This document shows, in pieces, positions 50,931 through 60,530 of a DNA stretch of 64,000 nt; positions within the stretch are counted from its first letter, which is position 1; each line of letters begins with the position of its first letter. The translations under genes were made by a program, and so were the position numbers. The DNA comes from Robbsia betulipollinis (GTDB taxonomy: Bacteria > Pseudomonadota > Gammaproteobacteria > Burkholderiales > Burkholderiaceae): NCBI RefSeq assembly GCF_026624755.1, contig NZ_JAPMXC010000002.1, forward strand, positions 62,001 through 126,000, read 5' to 3'. Below the pieces are notes generated by a model. It was not told the DNA's origin. It was given only the letters and a program-made list of their open reading frames with translations, and searched no databases.

Positions 50931-51317
50931 TCAGATCGAACGGCCCGCTTCGTTTCCCGTTGTCATCATGGCCGCGCTCTCGTCCGCGATGCAGCGATCG
51001 ATCATCCGGCATATTGCGTCGATCTTTCCGACCATGGTGGTGCCCGAACTGCCACGATAAACGCGCACCGCGCTGCGGGTCGCGGATAGCGGCGTGACCT
51101 GAACCGGACGTACGGAGGCCGTGCGCTTGATGCCGCCACCCGCGATTCCCGAGCCGAAGCGTTGCGATTCGGCAGGCGTCGCCGCTGCTGCGGGAAACTC
51201 GCCCTTGTCGCCCTTGTCGCCCTTGTCCCGGCAGGAGCGAAAGACGCGGGTGAGTCGCGCTCGCCCGAAGGTATGAAGCGCGGTACTGGCAGACAACAGG
51301 CGGACGAGCCTCGACAT
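50931..51317 (-). CDS. unknown protein in the lexA transcription unit
   Basis: This 128-residue protein starts at ATG 51317 (MSRLVRLLSASTALHTFG) with GGAG 7 nt upstream and begins 13 bp after the lexA stop. It is therefore very likely co-transcribed with lexA and SOS-induced. The N-terminus is basic with an Asp-Lys-Gly triplet repeat (from a 9 bp DNA repeat); the C-terminal half is more ordered (GTTMVGKIDAICRMIDRCIADESAAM). The position is where cell-division inhibitors such as SulA sit in some bacteria, but I see no SulA motif. Function unknown. Confidence 0.65.
   Translation of the reverse strand: MSRLVRLLSASTALHTFGRARLTRVFRSCRDKGDKGDKGEFPAAAATPAESQRFGSGIAGGGIKRTASVRPVQVTPLSATRSAVRVYRGSSGTTMVGKIDAICRMIDRCIADESAAMMTTGNEAGRSI
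51200..51226. repeat. 9 bp in-frame tandem repeat (x3)
   Basis: Three copies of CGCCCTTGT encode Asp-Lys-Gly repeats on minus within the gene downstream of lexA. Confidence 0.9.
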
Positions 51318-51330
51318 GACGTTTCTCCGT

Positions 51331-51975
51331 TCAAAGTTGGGTAGGACGTATGAGACCGACGGCGATACCTTCGAGCTCAAAGTCCGTTCGCTCGCGGTCG
51401 ACCAAAATATTCGAAAAATCAGGGTTTTCTGCAATCAACTCGACGCCCGTGGCAGTGCGCTTGAAACGCTTCACCGTCACTTCGTCGCCCAGTCGCGCCA
51501 CAACGATCTGGCCGTCGTTCGCTTCGCGGCGACGTTGCACCGCGAGGAGATCGCCATCGAGAATACCCGCGTCACGCATGCTCAGGCCCCTGACCGTGAG
51601 CAGATAATCCGGCTTGTTCGAGAACATCGCCGGATCGCAGCCGTACTGACGCAAGACGTGTTCCTGCGCCAGAATCGGATTGCCGGCCGCGACCTGACCT
51701 ATGAGCGGAAGAAACAGTGCGCGCGTTAGCGAGGCGGCCGGTGCGGCGTCGTTCGCCGCGTCCGGTTGGACGATCCGGATACCGCGCGATGCACCCGGCG
51801 CCAGTTCGATTACGCCCTTGCGGGCGAGCGCACGCAAGTGTTCCTCGGCGGCGTTCGCCGAGCTGAATCCCAATTCCGCGGCAATCTCCGCGCGTGTGGG
51901 CGGGAAGCCGCTGCGCTCGATGGCACGCTGCACTAATTCAAAGACTTGCTGCTGTCGTGCGGTAAGCTTGAGCAT
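51331..51975 (-). CDS. lexA: SOS repressor LexA
   Basis: This 214-residue repressor has an N-terminal winged helix (1-70; [36 protein letters not shown]) and a C-terminal S24 peptidase domain. All autoproteolysis residues are present: the cleavage site Ala97-Gly98 (QVAAGNP), nucleophile Ser132 ([19 protein letters not shown]) and Lys169 ([10 protein letters not shown]). It is autoregulated by a perfect box 22 bp upstream and is followed by an unknown gene. It should also control the SOS-box genes at 2.4-3.6 and 8.1-14.2 kb. Confidence 0.98.
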   Translation of the reverse strand: MLKLTARQQQVFELVQRAIERSGFPPTRAEIAAELGFSSANAAEEHLRALARKGVIELAPGASRGIRIVQPDAANDAAPAASLTRALFLPLIGQVAAGNPILAQEHVLRQYGCDPAMFSNKPDYLLTVRGLSMRDAGILDGDLLAVQRRREANDGQIVVARLGDEVTVKRFKRTATGVELIAENPDFSNILVDRERTDFELEGIAVGLIRPTQL

Positions 51976-51997
51976 GACGTCGTTCCTGGATGCGATA

Positions 51998-52013
51998 CTG
52001 TAATTCTATACAG
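51998..52013 (-). promoter_or_regulatory. LexA (SOS) box, lexA autoregulation
   Basis: CTGTAATTCTATACAG within TACTG...CAGTA matches the enterobacterial LexA consensus closely. It lies 22 bp before the lexA ATG and anchors recognition of the other two boxes. Confidence 0.93.
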
Positions 52014-52164
52014 TATTTTCCGGCTGGCAACCTTTTTCGCCGGTCGCCGCCGCATGTCCGTCATCGATGTGGGTCCCATGCGACGTGGCAATTGCGGTTG
52101 CAAGTAGCGTGCCTCTGTGCGCTACAGTCGCGGTTTCCCCATCCTTCGCCCCGGTTGTTTCCAG

Positions 52165-53376
52165 ATGAATGTTCCTCCTGCTTCAACACCGTATTTTCCC
52201 GCTGGCGATGCGCCAGCCCGCGTGGCGCCGGACGCCATCGGCGCACTGCCCGCCGCATCGCCTGTCACGCCTGCGGGTCCGCCGCTTGCCGCCGCTGCCG
52301 GAAGGGCTGCCGCGGCACGACCGGCGACCCTGCCGCGCGTGGTGATACTGGGCACGGGCGGAACGATCGCCGGGTCGGGCGCAAGCGCGGCAGAATCCCT
52401 TCATTACCGCGCGGGCGCGCTCACGCTCGACGTGCTGTTGGCGGCGGTTCCCGGTCTCGATCGGCTGGCCGCCATCGCGTCCCGGCAATTCGCCGCAATC
52501 GACAGCAAGGATGCCAGTCTCGATTTCCTGTGTGGTCTGAGTCGCGAGGTCAACGCGGTGCTGGCACGCGACGATGTCGATGGCGTCGTGATCACGCATG
52601 GCACCGATACGCTGGAAGAAACGGCTTACTGGCTGCATCTGACGGTGGGCAGCGACAAACCGGTCGTGATGACTGCGGCGATGCGTCCCGCGACCGCACT
52701 CTCGGCGGACGGCCCGGCGAATCTCTTCGACGCGGTCACGCTCGCCGCGGCACCGGCTGCGCGCGGACAGGGCGTGCTGGTGGCATTCGGCAACCGCATC
52801 CACTCCGCACGCGATGTGGTCAAGGCGAGTAGTCACTCGGTGAACGCTTTCGCCTCGCCGGAATCGGGCGCACTGGGTTGGGTTCAGGATGGCCAGGTCG
52901 CGTTCGCACGGGCCGCTCAGGATCTGCACACCGGGTTGCACACCGGGTTGCACACCGGGTTGCACACATCCGGTAGCCGTTTCGCCCGTGCATCGGGCTG
53001 GCAGGCCGCGGATCTGGCCGCCGTCGATATCGTGGTGAGTCATGGAGGCGTTTCGCCCAGGTACATCGACGCCCTGATGCGCGATTCCGCCGGGCGGGTG
53101 GCCGGCGTGGTCGTCGCCGGTACCGGCAATGGCTCGCTGCATGCCGATCTGCAGCAGGCGTTGGCGCAGCTGCCGGGCGCCGGCATCGCGGTCGTGCGCT
53201 CCAGCCGTGCGCTGGAGGTACGTGTGACGCGTGGCGCGGCGGTCGACGATGCGGCGCTCGGCTTCGTGGCGAGCGGTACGCTGAACCCGTACAAGGCACG
53301 GCTGCTATTGCTGCTCGCGCTATCGGACGGCATCGCGGCGCCCACTGCCCTGCAGACCCTGTTCGATGCCTATTGA
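52165..53376 (+). CDS. L-asparaginase (type II-like)
   Basis: This 403-residue asparaginase has VVILGTGGTIAGSG with the nucleophilic Thr, THGTDTLEETAYWLHL with the second Thr-Asp pair, and MTAAMRPATALSADGPANL. It hydrolyses Asn to Asp and ammonia. The ATG at 52165 adds about 55 Ala/Pro-rich residues before the domain, and there is no clear signal peptide, so the location is uncertain (cytoplasmic, or a non-classical start). A 12 bp in-frame repeat adds Leu-His-Thr-Gly units (about residues 254-268) in a surface region. Confidence 0.9.
   Translation: MNVPPASTPYFPAGDAPARVAPDAIGALPAASPVTPAGPPLAAAAGRAAAARPATLPRVVILGTGGTIAGSGASAAESLHYRAGALTLDVLLAAVPGLDRLAAIASRQFAAIDSKDASLDFLCGLSREVNAVLARDDVDGVVITHGTDTLEETAYWLHLTVGSDKPVVMTAAMRPATALSADGPANLFDAVTLAAAPAARGQGVLVAFGNRIHSARDVVKASSHSVNAFASPESGALGWVQDGQVAFARAAQDLHTGLHTGLHTGLHTSGSRFARASGWQAADLAAVDIVVSHGGVSPRYIDALMRDSAGRVAGVVVAGTGNGSLHADLQQALAQLPGAGIAVVRSSRALEVRVTRGAAVDDAALGFVASGTLNPYKARLLLLLALSDGIAAPTALQTLFDAY
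52924..52967. repeat. 12 bp in-frame tandem repeat in asparaginase
   Basis: More than three copies of (C/T)TGCACACCGGG encode Leu-His-Thr-Gly repeats. The copies are near-identical, suggesting recent slippage. Confidence 0.93.
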
Positions 53377-53402
53377 AGCGTTTTTCCATAGCGCATGACC
53401 GA

Positions 53403-53430
53403 CATCCGGTGCCGCTCATCCGGTGCCGCT
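53403..53430. repeat. 14 bp perfect tandem duplication
   Basis: CATCCGGTGCCGCT occurs twice in direct succession between the convergent asparaginase and BvgS-like genes, touching the latter's stop codon. Confidence 0.9.
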
Positions 53431-56400
53431 CAGCGAGCCCGCGCCGCATCCTCCAGCTGCGCGCGCAGTGCCGCCACCAGAGCCCGCACCCCGGCGAGGT
53501 CCGCCAGAAAATCGCGATTCGCCCGAGAGAGCCGGACGGCAGCGCGCGCCGTGTCGCCGGCGTCCGGCGCCGAACGTGCCACAGGGCGAGCGTCGTGCGA
53601 CGCGTTTTCGTCATCGTCGGCCTCCGGCGCAAGGCCGGCGGCGATGCTGCTCGCCCGCGTCAGTGCGTCGCAGGCATCGGCGAAGGCATGCAGGCCGAGC
53701 ATTTTCGCCGGACCTTTGTTGTGGTGCGCGTATTGACGCAACGCGGCGCGGTCGCCTGTTCGCATGGCCTGTTCGTAACGAGGATGCGAGGCGTCGAGTC
53801 CCTCCTCGAACAGGCGTAGCAACCGCGCGGCCATCGTGCGGTCGCCGTTCGCGATCCGCATCAGACGCTCGGCGAGTTCGTCCAGTCGCTCGGCGGGTTC
53901 GGGCGACGCGGGCGCGACGCTGTCCGCCGAAGCCGTGGCCTCGTGCGCATCGCTGTGGTCTGCCGTCGGCAGCAGTTGCGCGCGCAGGCTGGCGAGGGTC
54001 AGGGGCTTGACCAGCAGGCCGAGCATGCCCGCGTCGAGGCAACGCTGCCGCGACGCGGCGGAGGCGTCGGCGCTGTAGCCGATAACCGGAAGGGTCGATC
54101 CCCGGCGTTCGACGATGGCAGTGGCAAGCGCATATCCGCTCATGCCCGGCATGTTGCAATCGGTGATGACGAGCGCGAAAGCCTCCGCCGCCAGTAGTGC
54201 CAGCGCCTCCCCGGCGTCCGACGTCGTCTGTGCCGCGAACCCCAGCTGCATGAGTTGCGTGGCCAGCAATACCCGGTTCGCCTCGTGGTCGTCGACGACC
54301 AGCACGCGTGCCCCCGGTTCGAGCGGCAAGGCGAGGGGACGGGCGACGCCGGAACCTGCCGGACGCGATGGCGCGGTGTCGTGGTGCGGCACGAGAAGCG
54401 GCAGGACGAGCGTGACCGTCGTGCCCGCTCCCTCCCGGCTTTGCAGGGCGATCGTACCGTCCATGGCTTCGACGATGCGGCGGCAAATCGCCAGGCCCAT
54501 GCCGGTGCCGCCATAACGGGCGTAAATCGCGCCCGAGAGCTGCTGGAAAGGTTGAAATAGCTTTTCCTGCGCCGCGGGCGCGATGCCCGGACCGGTATCG
54601 CTTACCGTGATGGTGATGCCTGCCGCGGGCGCGCCGTCCGGCGTGGGCAGTGCACCGCATTGCGCACGCAACGCGACCGTCCCCGATGCGGTGAACTTGA
54701 TGGCATTGCTGAGCAGGTTGTTCAATACCTGCCGCAGCCGACTCGCGTCGAAGAGCGCCAGATCGGGCAGGCCGGCCGGCGCCTCCCCGGGAAGCTCGAG
54801 CCGCAGTGCGAGTCCTTTGGATGCGGCGCTGGGTTGAAAGAAATCGACGACCTCGCGCAGGTGGTCTGCGAGACGACCGGGCGTCCGGTTCAATTGCATC
54901 TGGTCGAACTCGGCGCGGGAATAGTCGAGGATATCGTTGAGCAAGGTCATCAGCGCGGTGGCCGAGCCGTAGGCCAGTCGTGCCTGTTGCCGGCGCCGGG
55001 CGGCGTTGATGGGCATGACGCCCGGCGCCGTCCGGACGCAGCGCGTGCCGACGGCTTCAACGTCGTCGGCGCGTGTTCCGTGCTCCGACTGCAGGAGTTC
55101 GAGCACGCCGATGATGACATTCATCGGCGTACGTATTTCGTGGCTGATGGTGGCCATGAACAAGGTCTTCGCGCGATTCGCGGCCTCCGCTTCCTCCTTG
55201 GCGCGGCGCAGCGCCTGTTCCATGTGTTTGAGGTCGGTAAGATCGATCCAGCCGCCCAACATGCCGCCGCTGTAAGCATGCGCGCCATCGCGTCCCGCCG
55301 GAACCGGCACGCTCAGCTGCCCGAGCGGCACCGCCCAGTGACAGCCTTCGATGCGGCGTCCATGCAGGCGCAGCGCGAGCGTCTCGAAATACTTTTCCGC
55401 ACCCGCGCGCAGGTGCCGATAGGCGTCGTCGATGAGTCTGCGGCTCTGCGCGTCGAAACCGGGCGTATCGGCGATCGTGCGTCCGATGAGGTCTTGCAGC
55501 GGCAAGGCCATCGCTGCGCAAAGTGCCTGGTTGCAATCGACCAGTACGCCGGCCGCGTTGCGAACATAGGTCGGATTGGGGTTGGCGTCGATCAGCCGTC
55601 GCAGAAAGGCGACCTGCTGTTCGAGGAGTCGTTCATGCCGCTGGCGGGCCCGTATGCGGAACCTCAGCCACAGGCTCCAGGCGACGATCGCGCCGAACAG
55701 CAACGCGACGGCGAGCGTTGCATGGCGTATCAGCGCACGATGCGGCACCCAGCTGGGCGGCACGAGCGCGAGGGCGCTCCATTGCGCGTTGAGCGCATCG
55801 ATGCTGGCTTCGGGGAGGGCGCCGATGGCCCGATCGACGATGGCGCGCAAGTGCGGCGCGCCCGGGCGAATCGCGAATTGCACCGGCACCGCGGCAGGCC
55901 CGGTGGTGCCGGAGATCCGCAGCGCACGCGCGTAGTACTGGTGGATGAAATAGTCCGCGGTCGCGAAGTACAGCACGGTTGCGTCCGCATGTCCGGCGGC
56001 GACGTGCTCCAGCGCATCGATGCCGCTCCCGGCATAGATGATGTCGCGAGGCGCGAGGCCGCGCGCGAGCAGGTAGGGCGTCAGCGGCTGGCCTTTCACG
56101 AGAGCGATCTTGCGCCCGCGCAGAGAGTCGAGATCGGTGATGGCCGCGTCGTCGCGGCGCGCCACGATCGCAGCGGTGGTGAACATGAAGGGGCGGGTAT
56201 GAAGCAGTCCGTCAGGATCATCGTGATCGGCGCCGAGCGCGAGCGCTGCCATGTCGACCTCGCCCTGCGCCGCTTGCTGGCGCATCGCCGCGACCGGTGC
56301 GACGAATACCGGTTCGAAGACCAGGCCCGTGCGCGCGGCGATCATGTCGAGCAGCGACGCGGTGATGCCGGAAAAGCGCCCGCCGCTGTCCTCGAAGGCA

Positions 56401-57500
56401 AACGGCACCACATAGCTGGGCGTGGCGACGCGCACCACGGGATGGGCGTCGATCCATGCCTGTTCAGCCTCGCTTAATGGCAAGCGTTGCGGCCGTGTCG
56501 CCTGTGTGACGTCGCTCCAGCGCCGTGCGATGCGCGCGTGCATCTGGGGCGGGATGTGCCCGAGCGCGGCGTTCAGTTCGGCCAGCAGTTCGCGCTGCGC
56601 TGGATTCACGGCGAACGCATGCGGAATGCTCAGGGCATCCAGCCGTTGTTTGATCTCGAGCCCGGTGAACAGCACGGTGCGGGCGTAGGCGCGCAGCGCG
56701 CCGGGGTCGCCGACATACACCGTCGCCCGTCCGATCGCCAGGCTTTCCAGTGCGTGATAGGGCGTATCGACCGCAACGCGCCGGGCTTGCGGATAACGCT
56801 GCGCGAGCGTTGCGTCGGCGAACGCGGTACGGACGTAGACCAGCGTTTCGCCAGCCAGACCGGCGGCTGGCGGATGGTCGTGCCGGGCAATGACCGCAAC
56901 CGCGCTGCGCGCGAAGGGCGCCGTCGTCACCGGGGCGTCGGGCCGGCGGTTCGCCTCGGCGCCGGCGCGATCCGCTGGCGGACTGTCGATGCCGATCGCG
57001 ACCGCGACCTCGCCGCTCGCGAGCGCGGCGCGCAGGGCGGCCGGATCGGCGTAAAGCCGCGCCGCCCATTCGATGCCGGCGAATTGTCCGATGCGGCGCA
57101 GGTAGTCGGTCGCCACGCCGGTCACGCGCAGCGTTTCGGGATCGATGATGGCCGTGGGGCGAATGCCCTGGATCATGCCGACCGCAACATGACGCACGAC
57201 ATCGGGCCGGGCGGAAGGCATGCCCGGCGGTTGCGGGGCGATCGCGGCATCCGGCGCATCCCAGGCATCGGCGATGGTCAGCACGCGCGGGGTAGGGGCG
57301 GCGATTGCCTGCGGATGTGCGAGACGCGGCGCCAGTCCGGTTGCCGTGCCCGCGATCGCCAGATAGAGGAGGGACAGCCGGAACCGGAACCAGAACCCGC
57401 CGCGGGGCAAAACCCATGTCCGACGGGCGCGCACGCCGCAGTCGCGGGACAGTGCCGCCGCGCGACGAGGAAAACGGTGCGTGCATGGTGTTTCCCGCAT
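53430..57500 (-). CDS. BvgS-like hybrid sensor kinase (two Venus flytrap domains, PAS, HisKA, REC, HPt)
   Basis: This 1,356-residue unorthodox kinase starts at ATG 57500 ([10 protein letters not shown]). After an N-terminal membrane segment come two periplasmic solute-binding-type domains (about 70-320 and 335-570; the second starts [17 protein letters not shown]). A TM helix (about 577-597; [17 protein letters not shown]) and a PAS domain follow. Next are HisKA with His787 in [11 protein letters not shown], HATPase ([30 protein letters not shown]), a receiver domain with Asp in [12 protein letters not shown], and a C-terminal HPt ([15 protein letters not shown]). The architecture is that of BvgS/EvgS phosphorelays. 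No BvgA-type regulator is adjacent. In the HPt the usual AHxLKG has Asn for Leu. Confidence 0.92.
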   Translation of the reverse strand: MRETPCTHRFPRRAAALSRDCGVRARRTWVLPRGGFWFRFRLSLLYLAIAGTATGLAPRLAHPQAIAAPTPRVLTIADAWDAPDAAIAPQPPGMPSARPDVVRHVAVGMIQGIRPTAIIDPETLRVTGVATDYLRRIGQFAGIEWAARLYADPAALRAALASGEVAVAIGIDSPPADRAGAEANRRPDAPVTTAPFARSAVAVIARHDHPPAAGLAGETLVYVRTAFADATLAQRYPQARRVAVDTPYHALESLAIGRATVYVGDPGALRAYARTVLFTGLEIKQRLDALSIPHAFAVNPAQRELLAELNAALGHIPPQMHARIARRWSDVTQATRPQRLPLSEAEQAWIDAHPVVRVATPSYVVPFAFEDSGGRFSGITASLLDMIAARTGLVFEPVFVAPVAAMRQQAAQGEVDMAALALGADHDDPDGLLHTRPFMFTTAAIVARRDDAAITDLDSLRGRKIALVKGQPLTPYLLARGLAPRDIIYAGSGIDALEHVAAGHADATVLYFATADYFIHQYYARALRISGTTGPAAVPVQFAIRPGAPHLRAIVDRAIGALPEASIDALNAQWSALALVPPSWVPHRALIRHATLAVALLFGAIVAWSLWLRFRIRARQRHERLLEQQVAFLRRLIDANPNPTYVRNAAGVLVDCNQALCAAMALPLQDLIGRTIADTPGFDAQSRRLIDDAYRHLRAGAEKYFETLALRLHGRRIEGCHWAVPLGQLSVPVPAGRDGAHAYSGGMLGGWIDLTDLKHMEQALRRAKEEAEAANRAKTLFMATISHEIRTPMNVIIGVLELLQSEHGTRADDVEAVGTRCVRTAPGVMPINAARRRQQARLAYGSATALMTLLNDILDYSRAEFDQMQLNRTPGRLADHLREVVDFFQPSAASKGLALRLELPGEAPAGLPDLALFDASRLRQVLNNLLSNAIKFTASGTVALRAQCGALPTPDGAPAAGITITVSDTGPGIAPAAQEKLFQPFQQLSGAIYARYGGTGMGLAICRRIVEAMDGTIALQSREGAGTTVTLVLPLLVPHHDTAPSRPAGSGVARPLALPLEPGARVLVVDDHEANRVLLATQLMQLGFAAQTTSDAGEALALLAAEAFALVITDCNMPGMSGYALATAIVERRGSTLPVIGYSADASAASRQRCLDAGMLGLLVKPLTLASLRAQLLPTADHSDAHEATASADSVAPASPEPAERLDELAERLMRIANGDRTMAARLLRLFEEGLDASHPRYEQAMRTGDRAALRQYAHHNKGPAKMLGLHAFADACDALTRASSIAAGLAPEADDDENASHDARPVARSAPDAGDTARAAVRLSRANRDFLADLAGVRALVAALRAQLEDAARAR

Positions 57501-57579
57501 CGTTATTTCGGTATGCTTAAAAAGCAATTATTGCATACCGGCCAGGCGCCGAACCAGTGGCGACCGGCGAACGCGTCGC

Positions 57580-58485
57580 TCAGTGGCGACTTACGTCGGG
57601 TTCGAAAAAGACCCAGCGCGCTTCGGGGAAGCGGGCCTGGAGATCGGCTTCGATACGGTTGATCGCGTCGACCTGGGCGCGGCCGCTGGCGTAGTCGATC
57701 AGTTCCGCCTGCACCGCGACGACGATATGTTCGCCCCACTGCAGCGTGATCAGATTGATGACGCGGCGCACTTCCTCGCGCTCTTCCAGAAAGGCATGAA
57801 TGCCGCGGCGCGTGTCCGGCGAGGCCGATTCACCGACGATCATCGATTTGACCTCGCGCAACACCAGTGCCGCGACGATCATCAACAGCAGGCCCACGCC
57901 AATCGATCCGCATGCGTCGTAGACGGGGTTGCCCGTCACGGTGGAGGCGACGATGGCGATCAGTGCCACGCTGAGGCCGGCAAGCGCGGCCGAATCCTCG
58001 CCGGCGACCACGAGCAGTTCCGACTCGCGCGTCTCGCGGAACCACCGCCACAAGGGCATGCTGCCGTTGGAATGGCGAATCTGCTTGATTGCACCGGTCA
58101 GCGATACGGCTTCCAGGATCAGCGACAACACCAGCACGGCGATGGCGACATAGGGGTAGGAGAGGGGTTCGCGATGCAGCAGACGATGCACGCCTTCGTA
58201 CACGGAGAAAGCGCCGCCGATGAAGAACAGCAGCAGGGCGACGATCATCGAGTAGAAGTAACTGACGCGTCCATTGCCCAGTGGATGAAGTTCGGATATC
58301 GGCTCCCTGGCCTGACGCATGCCGAACAGCAACAGCAGTTGGTTCATGCAGTCTGCGAGCGAGTGAATCGCCTCCGCGAGCATCGAGCCGGAACCGGTAA
58401 AGATCGCAGCGCCGAATTTCGCGGCGGCGATCAATGCGTTCACGCCAAGCGCGAGGAAAATTGCGACGGGAGATTCGCTTGCCAT
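57580..58485 (-). CDS. cation diffusion facilitator (CDF) transporter
   Basis: This 301-residue CDF protein has about six TM helices and a cytoplasmic C-terminal domain. Metal-site style motifs are MLAEAIHSLADCMNQ (family HSxxD) and VAGEDSAALAGLSVAL. It exports divalent cations such as Zn, Co, Fe or Mn by proton antiport; the metal is not readable. The ATG at 58485 (MASESPVAIFLALGVNA) follows AAGGAACAG. It lies upstream of the BvgS-like gene on the same strand, 79 bp away. Confidence 0.93.
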   Translation of the reverse strand: MASESPVAIFLALGVNALIAAAKFGAAIFTGSGSMLAEAIHSLADCMNQLLLLFGMRQAREPISELHPLGNGRVSYFYSMIVALLLFFIGGAFSVYEGVHRLLHREPLSYPYVAIAVLVLSLILEAVSLTGAIKQIRHSNGSMPLWRWFRETRESELLVVAGEDSAALAGLSVALIAIVASTVTGNPVYDACGSIGVGLLLMIVAALVLREVKSMIVGESASPDTRRGIHAFLEEREEVRRVINLITLQWGEHIVVAVQAELIDYASGRAQVDAINRIEADLQARFPEARWVFFEPDVSRH

Positions 58486-58613
58486 TCTGTTCCTTGAAGA
58501 TGATGAGGAGGGCCGCCGCACGAGGATCACCCTCGGCGAAGACCGCTTTCAATTCTATGCGAATGTCATGGTGCGAGATGGACGCGAAAGCTGTTTGCAA
58601 GTACAACTCAAAC

Positions 58614-58627
58614 AATGCAACTAACAG
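58614..58627. repeat. left copy of a 14 bp inverted repeat (partner 63143-63156)
   Basis: AATGCAACTAACAG here reads as its exact reverse complement at 63143-63156. Both copies sit in A+T-rich pockets with further partial similarity (AATTTT, runs of A) on the inner side. Confidence 0.8.
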
Positions 58628-58681
58628 TCAAATTTTTAAAAAATAAAGATCAACTGACGTAAACCAGCCATCCACACCAAC

Positions 58682-59383
58682 TCAGCCGTTCATCATGCAA
58701 ATGCAATTCGCAGTCACGAAACGAGTTGAACCATGCGTTTTCCCGACACGCGACACTGGCGCGGCGTGATCCCGAACTTTGCCCGAAAACTTCGGCTGGA
58801 GTGCGCCGCATCGTTGAATCCCCATCGAAATCAGATAGCCGCCCAGGTAGGCTAGGAAGGCGGGCGCGGTGATCATCGGCGCCTTGAAGTGCATGACGGC
58901 GCGGTTCGGCGTGGGGGTCTCGATGCCCTCGAGCGCCCACCAGATGCCGCCCACCTGCAGCGATTTGTCCGCATGCAGGCGGTCGAAATACGTGAACTTG
59001 ACATCGTCCGACGTCAGTTTGTCGCCATTGTGGAAGAGCACGTCGTCGCGTAGGTCCAGTTCGAGCACGCGGCCGTCGCCATCCTTCCAGCGCCATGCGG
59101 TGACGACGCCTGGCCGCAACCGGCCTTGTGCGTCGATATCGATCGCGGTGTCGAAGACGCTGCGATAGATCGAGATCGGATCCGGCGCGACGCGCACCAG
59201 CGGATCCCATGACGGGACATCGGCGGGAAAGGCGATCGTGACGGGCGTGGCCGCGGGCAGCGGGGCGCCCAGCGCAGAACGGCTCGCGGCCACGCCCAGA
59301 GACCCGAGCGCACCGAAACCGGCCAGACCGGGCAGGGCGGCCGCGCCCGAAAGCAGCTGCAGGAACGTTCTACGGTCGGTCAT
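58682..59383 (-). pseudogene. truncated peptide/nickel-type ABC substrate-binding protein
   Basis: The frame starts at ATG 59383 with a Tat-like signal (MTDRRTFLQLLSGAAALPG) and matches the first 185 or so residues of an SBP_bac_5 protein (PSWDPLVRVAPDPISIYRSVFDT, RPGVVTAWRWKDGDGRVLELDLRDDVLFHNGDKLT, DDVKFTYFDRL). Full-length relatives have about 500-540 residues. Similarity stops near GGYLISMG at about 58821, and the rest is out-of-frame sequence from an AraC gene. It lies downstream of a TauD-like gene on the same strand. The product is almost certainly non-functional. Confidence 0.82.
58714..58830 (-). pseudogene. C-terminal remnant of an AraC-family regulator
   Basis: In a frame different from the substrate-binding protein, the minus strand encodes RWGFNDAAHSSRSFRAKFG and then ITPRQCRVSGKRM before a stop at 58714-58716. 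This is the second HTH and tail typical of AraC/XylS proteins (GFxDxAHFSRxFRxxFGxTPxxYR). An in-frame stop lies just upstream at 58831, and the rest of the gene is missing. The remnant directly abuts the truncated SBP sequence, marking a deletion junction. Confidence 0.8.
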
Positions 59384-59483
59384 GACATGATCCCTTCTGG
59401 TTCGTGGAGATGACACATTGCGGGATAGCGGACACCAAAGGCGCCCCCCCTGGATGGCCCCTGGATCCGGTCCCCGAAGCGAT

Positions 59484-60338
59484 TCAAAACGGCCGATCGC
59501 CCCTGATCCAGAGCCGGTGCATCTCGCGTACGTACTTCTTGTCGTCGAACAGCGTGCCGGTGTGCAGCGAACAGCGGTTGTCCCAGACGAGCACGTCGCC
59601 GCGATGCCATTTGTGGGTGTAGACGAAACGTTCCTGCGTGCAATGCGCGATCACGTCGTCGAGCAGCGCGAACGCGGCATCGGTCTCCATACCGTCGATG
59701 CCCTTGACGGTGCCCAGGCTCGGCCAGAGCGCGCGGCGTCCATCCGCGGGATGCGTGCGCACCAGCGGATGACGCACGTCCGGGTTATCCAGCAACTGCG
59801 CCGGTGTCAGCTCGCGTCGCTGGAACTCGCGCGTCGCCATGAAGTGCGCGTAGCTGTGATGCAGCACGAGACCTTCCAGCGCCGCGCGCTCGTCCTCGGG
59901 CATCGCATCGTAGGCCGCGCAGGTATCGGCGAGGAGGGTGTCCGAGCCCTCTTCGGGCACCTGCACGGCGTACAGCATCGTGCACATCACCGGTTCGGCC
60001 TTGTAGGAGTAATCGGTGTGCCAGCCGACGCCATCGTTGTGCGCACCAATCGGCTTGCCATCGACAAGTCGGTTCGACAGCACGTAGATTTCCGGGTGAC
60101 CCGGCAGCGTGAATTCCTGGATCGTGTGGCCCTCGGGTTCGCCGAACGCCGATGCGAAACGCACCAGATCGTCCGGCGCCATCGATTGGTCACGCAACAG
60201 GATGGCGCCATGCAGATGAAAGCAGCTGACGACGTCCCGCAGCACATCCGGGGCAACGCTGGCCAGATCGACGTCCAGGATCTCGGCGCCGAAACCGGGC
60301 TTGAGTTCCCGGGTGGAAAAGGGAGAAGCGGGGAGCAT
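59484..60338 (-). CDS. TauD/TfdA-family 2-oxoglutarate dioxygenase
   Basis: This 284-residue Fe(II)/2-oxoglutarate dioxygenase has the metal ligands His107-x-Asp109 (WHTDYSYK) and His259 (CSLHTGTLF), and the 2-oxoglutarate-binding Arg region KKYVREMHRLWIRG. The N-terminal FGAEILDVDLASV and ILLRDQSMAPDDLVRFASAFG are typical. Members hydroxylate taurine, sulfonates, phenoxyacetates or similar small acids; the substrate is not identifiable. It precedes the truncated substrate-binding protein on the same strand, suggesting a former catabolic/uptake operon. Confidence 0.93.
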   Translation of the reverse strand: MLPASPFSTRELKPGFGAEILDVDLASVAPDVLRDVVSCFHLHGAILLRDQSMAPDDLVRFASAFGEPEGHTIQEFTLPGHPEIYVLSNRLVDGKPIGAHNDGVGWHTDYSYKAEPVMCTMLYAVQVPEEGSDTLLADTCAAYDAMPEDERAALEGLVLHHSYAHFMATREFQRRELTPAQLLDNPDVRHPLVRTHPADGRRALWPSLGTVKGIDGMETDAAFALLDDVIAHCTQERFVYTHKWHRGDVLVWDNRCSLHTGTLFDDKKYVREMHRLWIRGDRPF

Positions 60339-60530
60339 GTTCGACCTTTATTTCTGAATAATGACGGTGACCGACGCGCACGCACGAGGGTAGTCAATGA
60401 AATGGCCAGGGCAACAACCACAACCGAGAGAATAAGCAGCCGATTTGTCGCGGTCTTGTCGCAGCGCGCACGGGAAACTGGAGCGCGATGCATATCGGGC
60501 GGCGCACGGCAACCGCCGGCGGCGGGAGCG

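Noticed and set aside
57501-57527. Upstream extension of the BvgS-like gene to a TTG codon
   Set aside because: No ribosome site and no added similarity; the ATG at 57500 is simpler.
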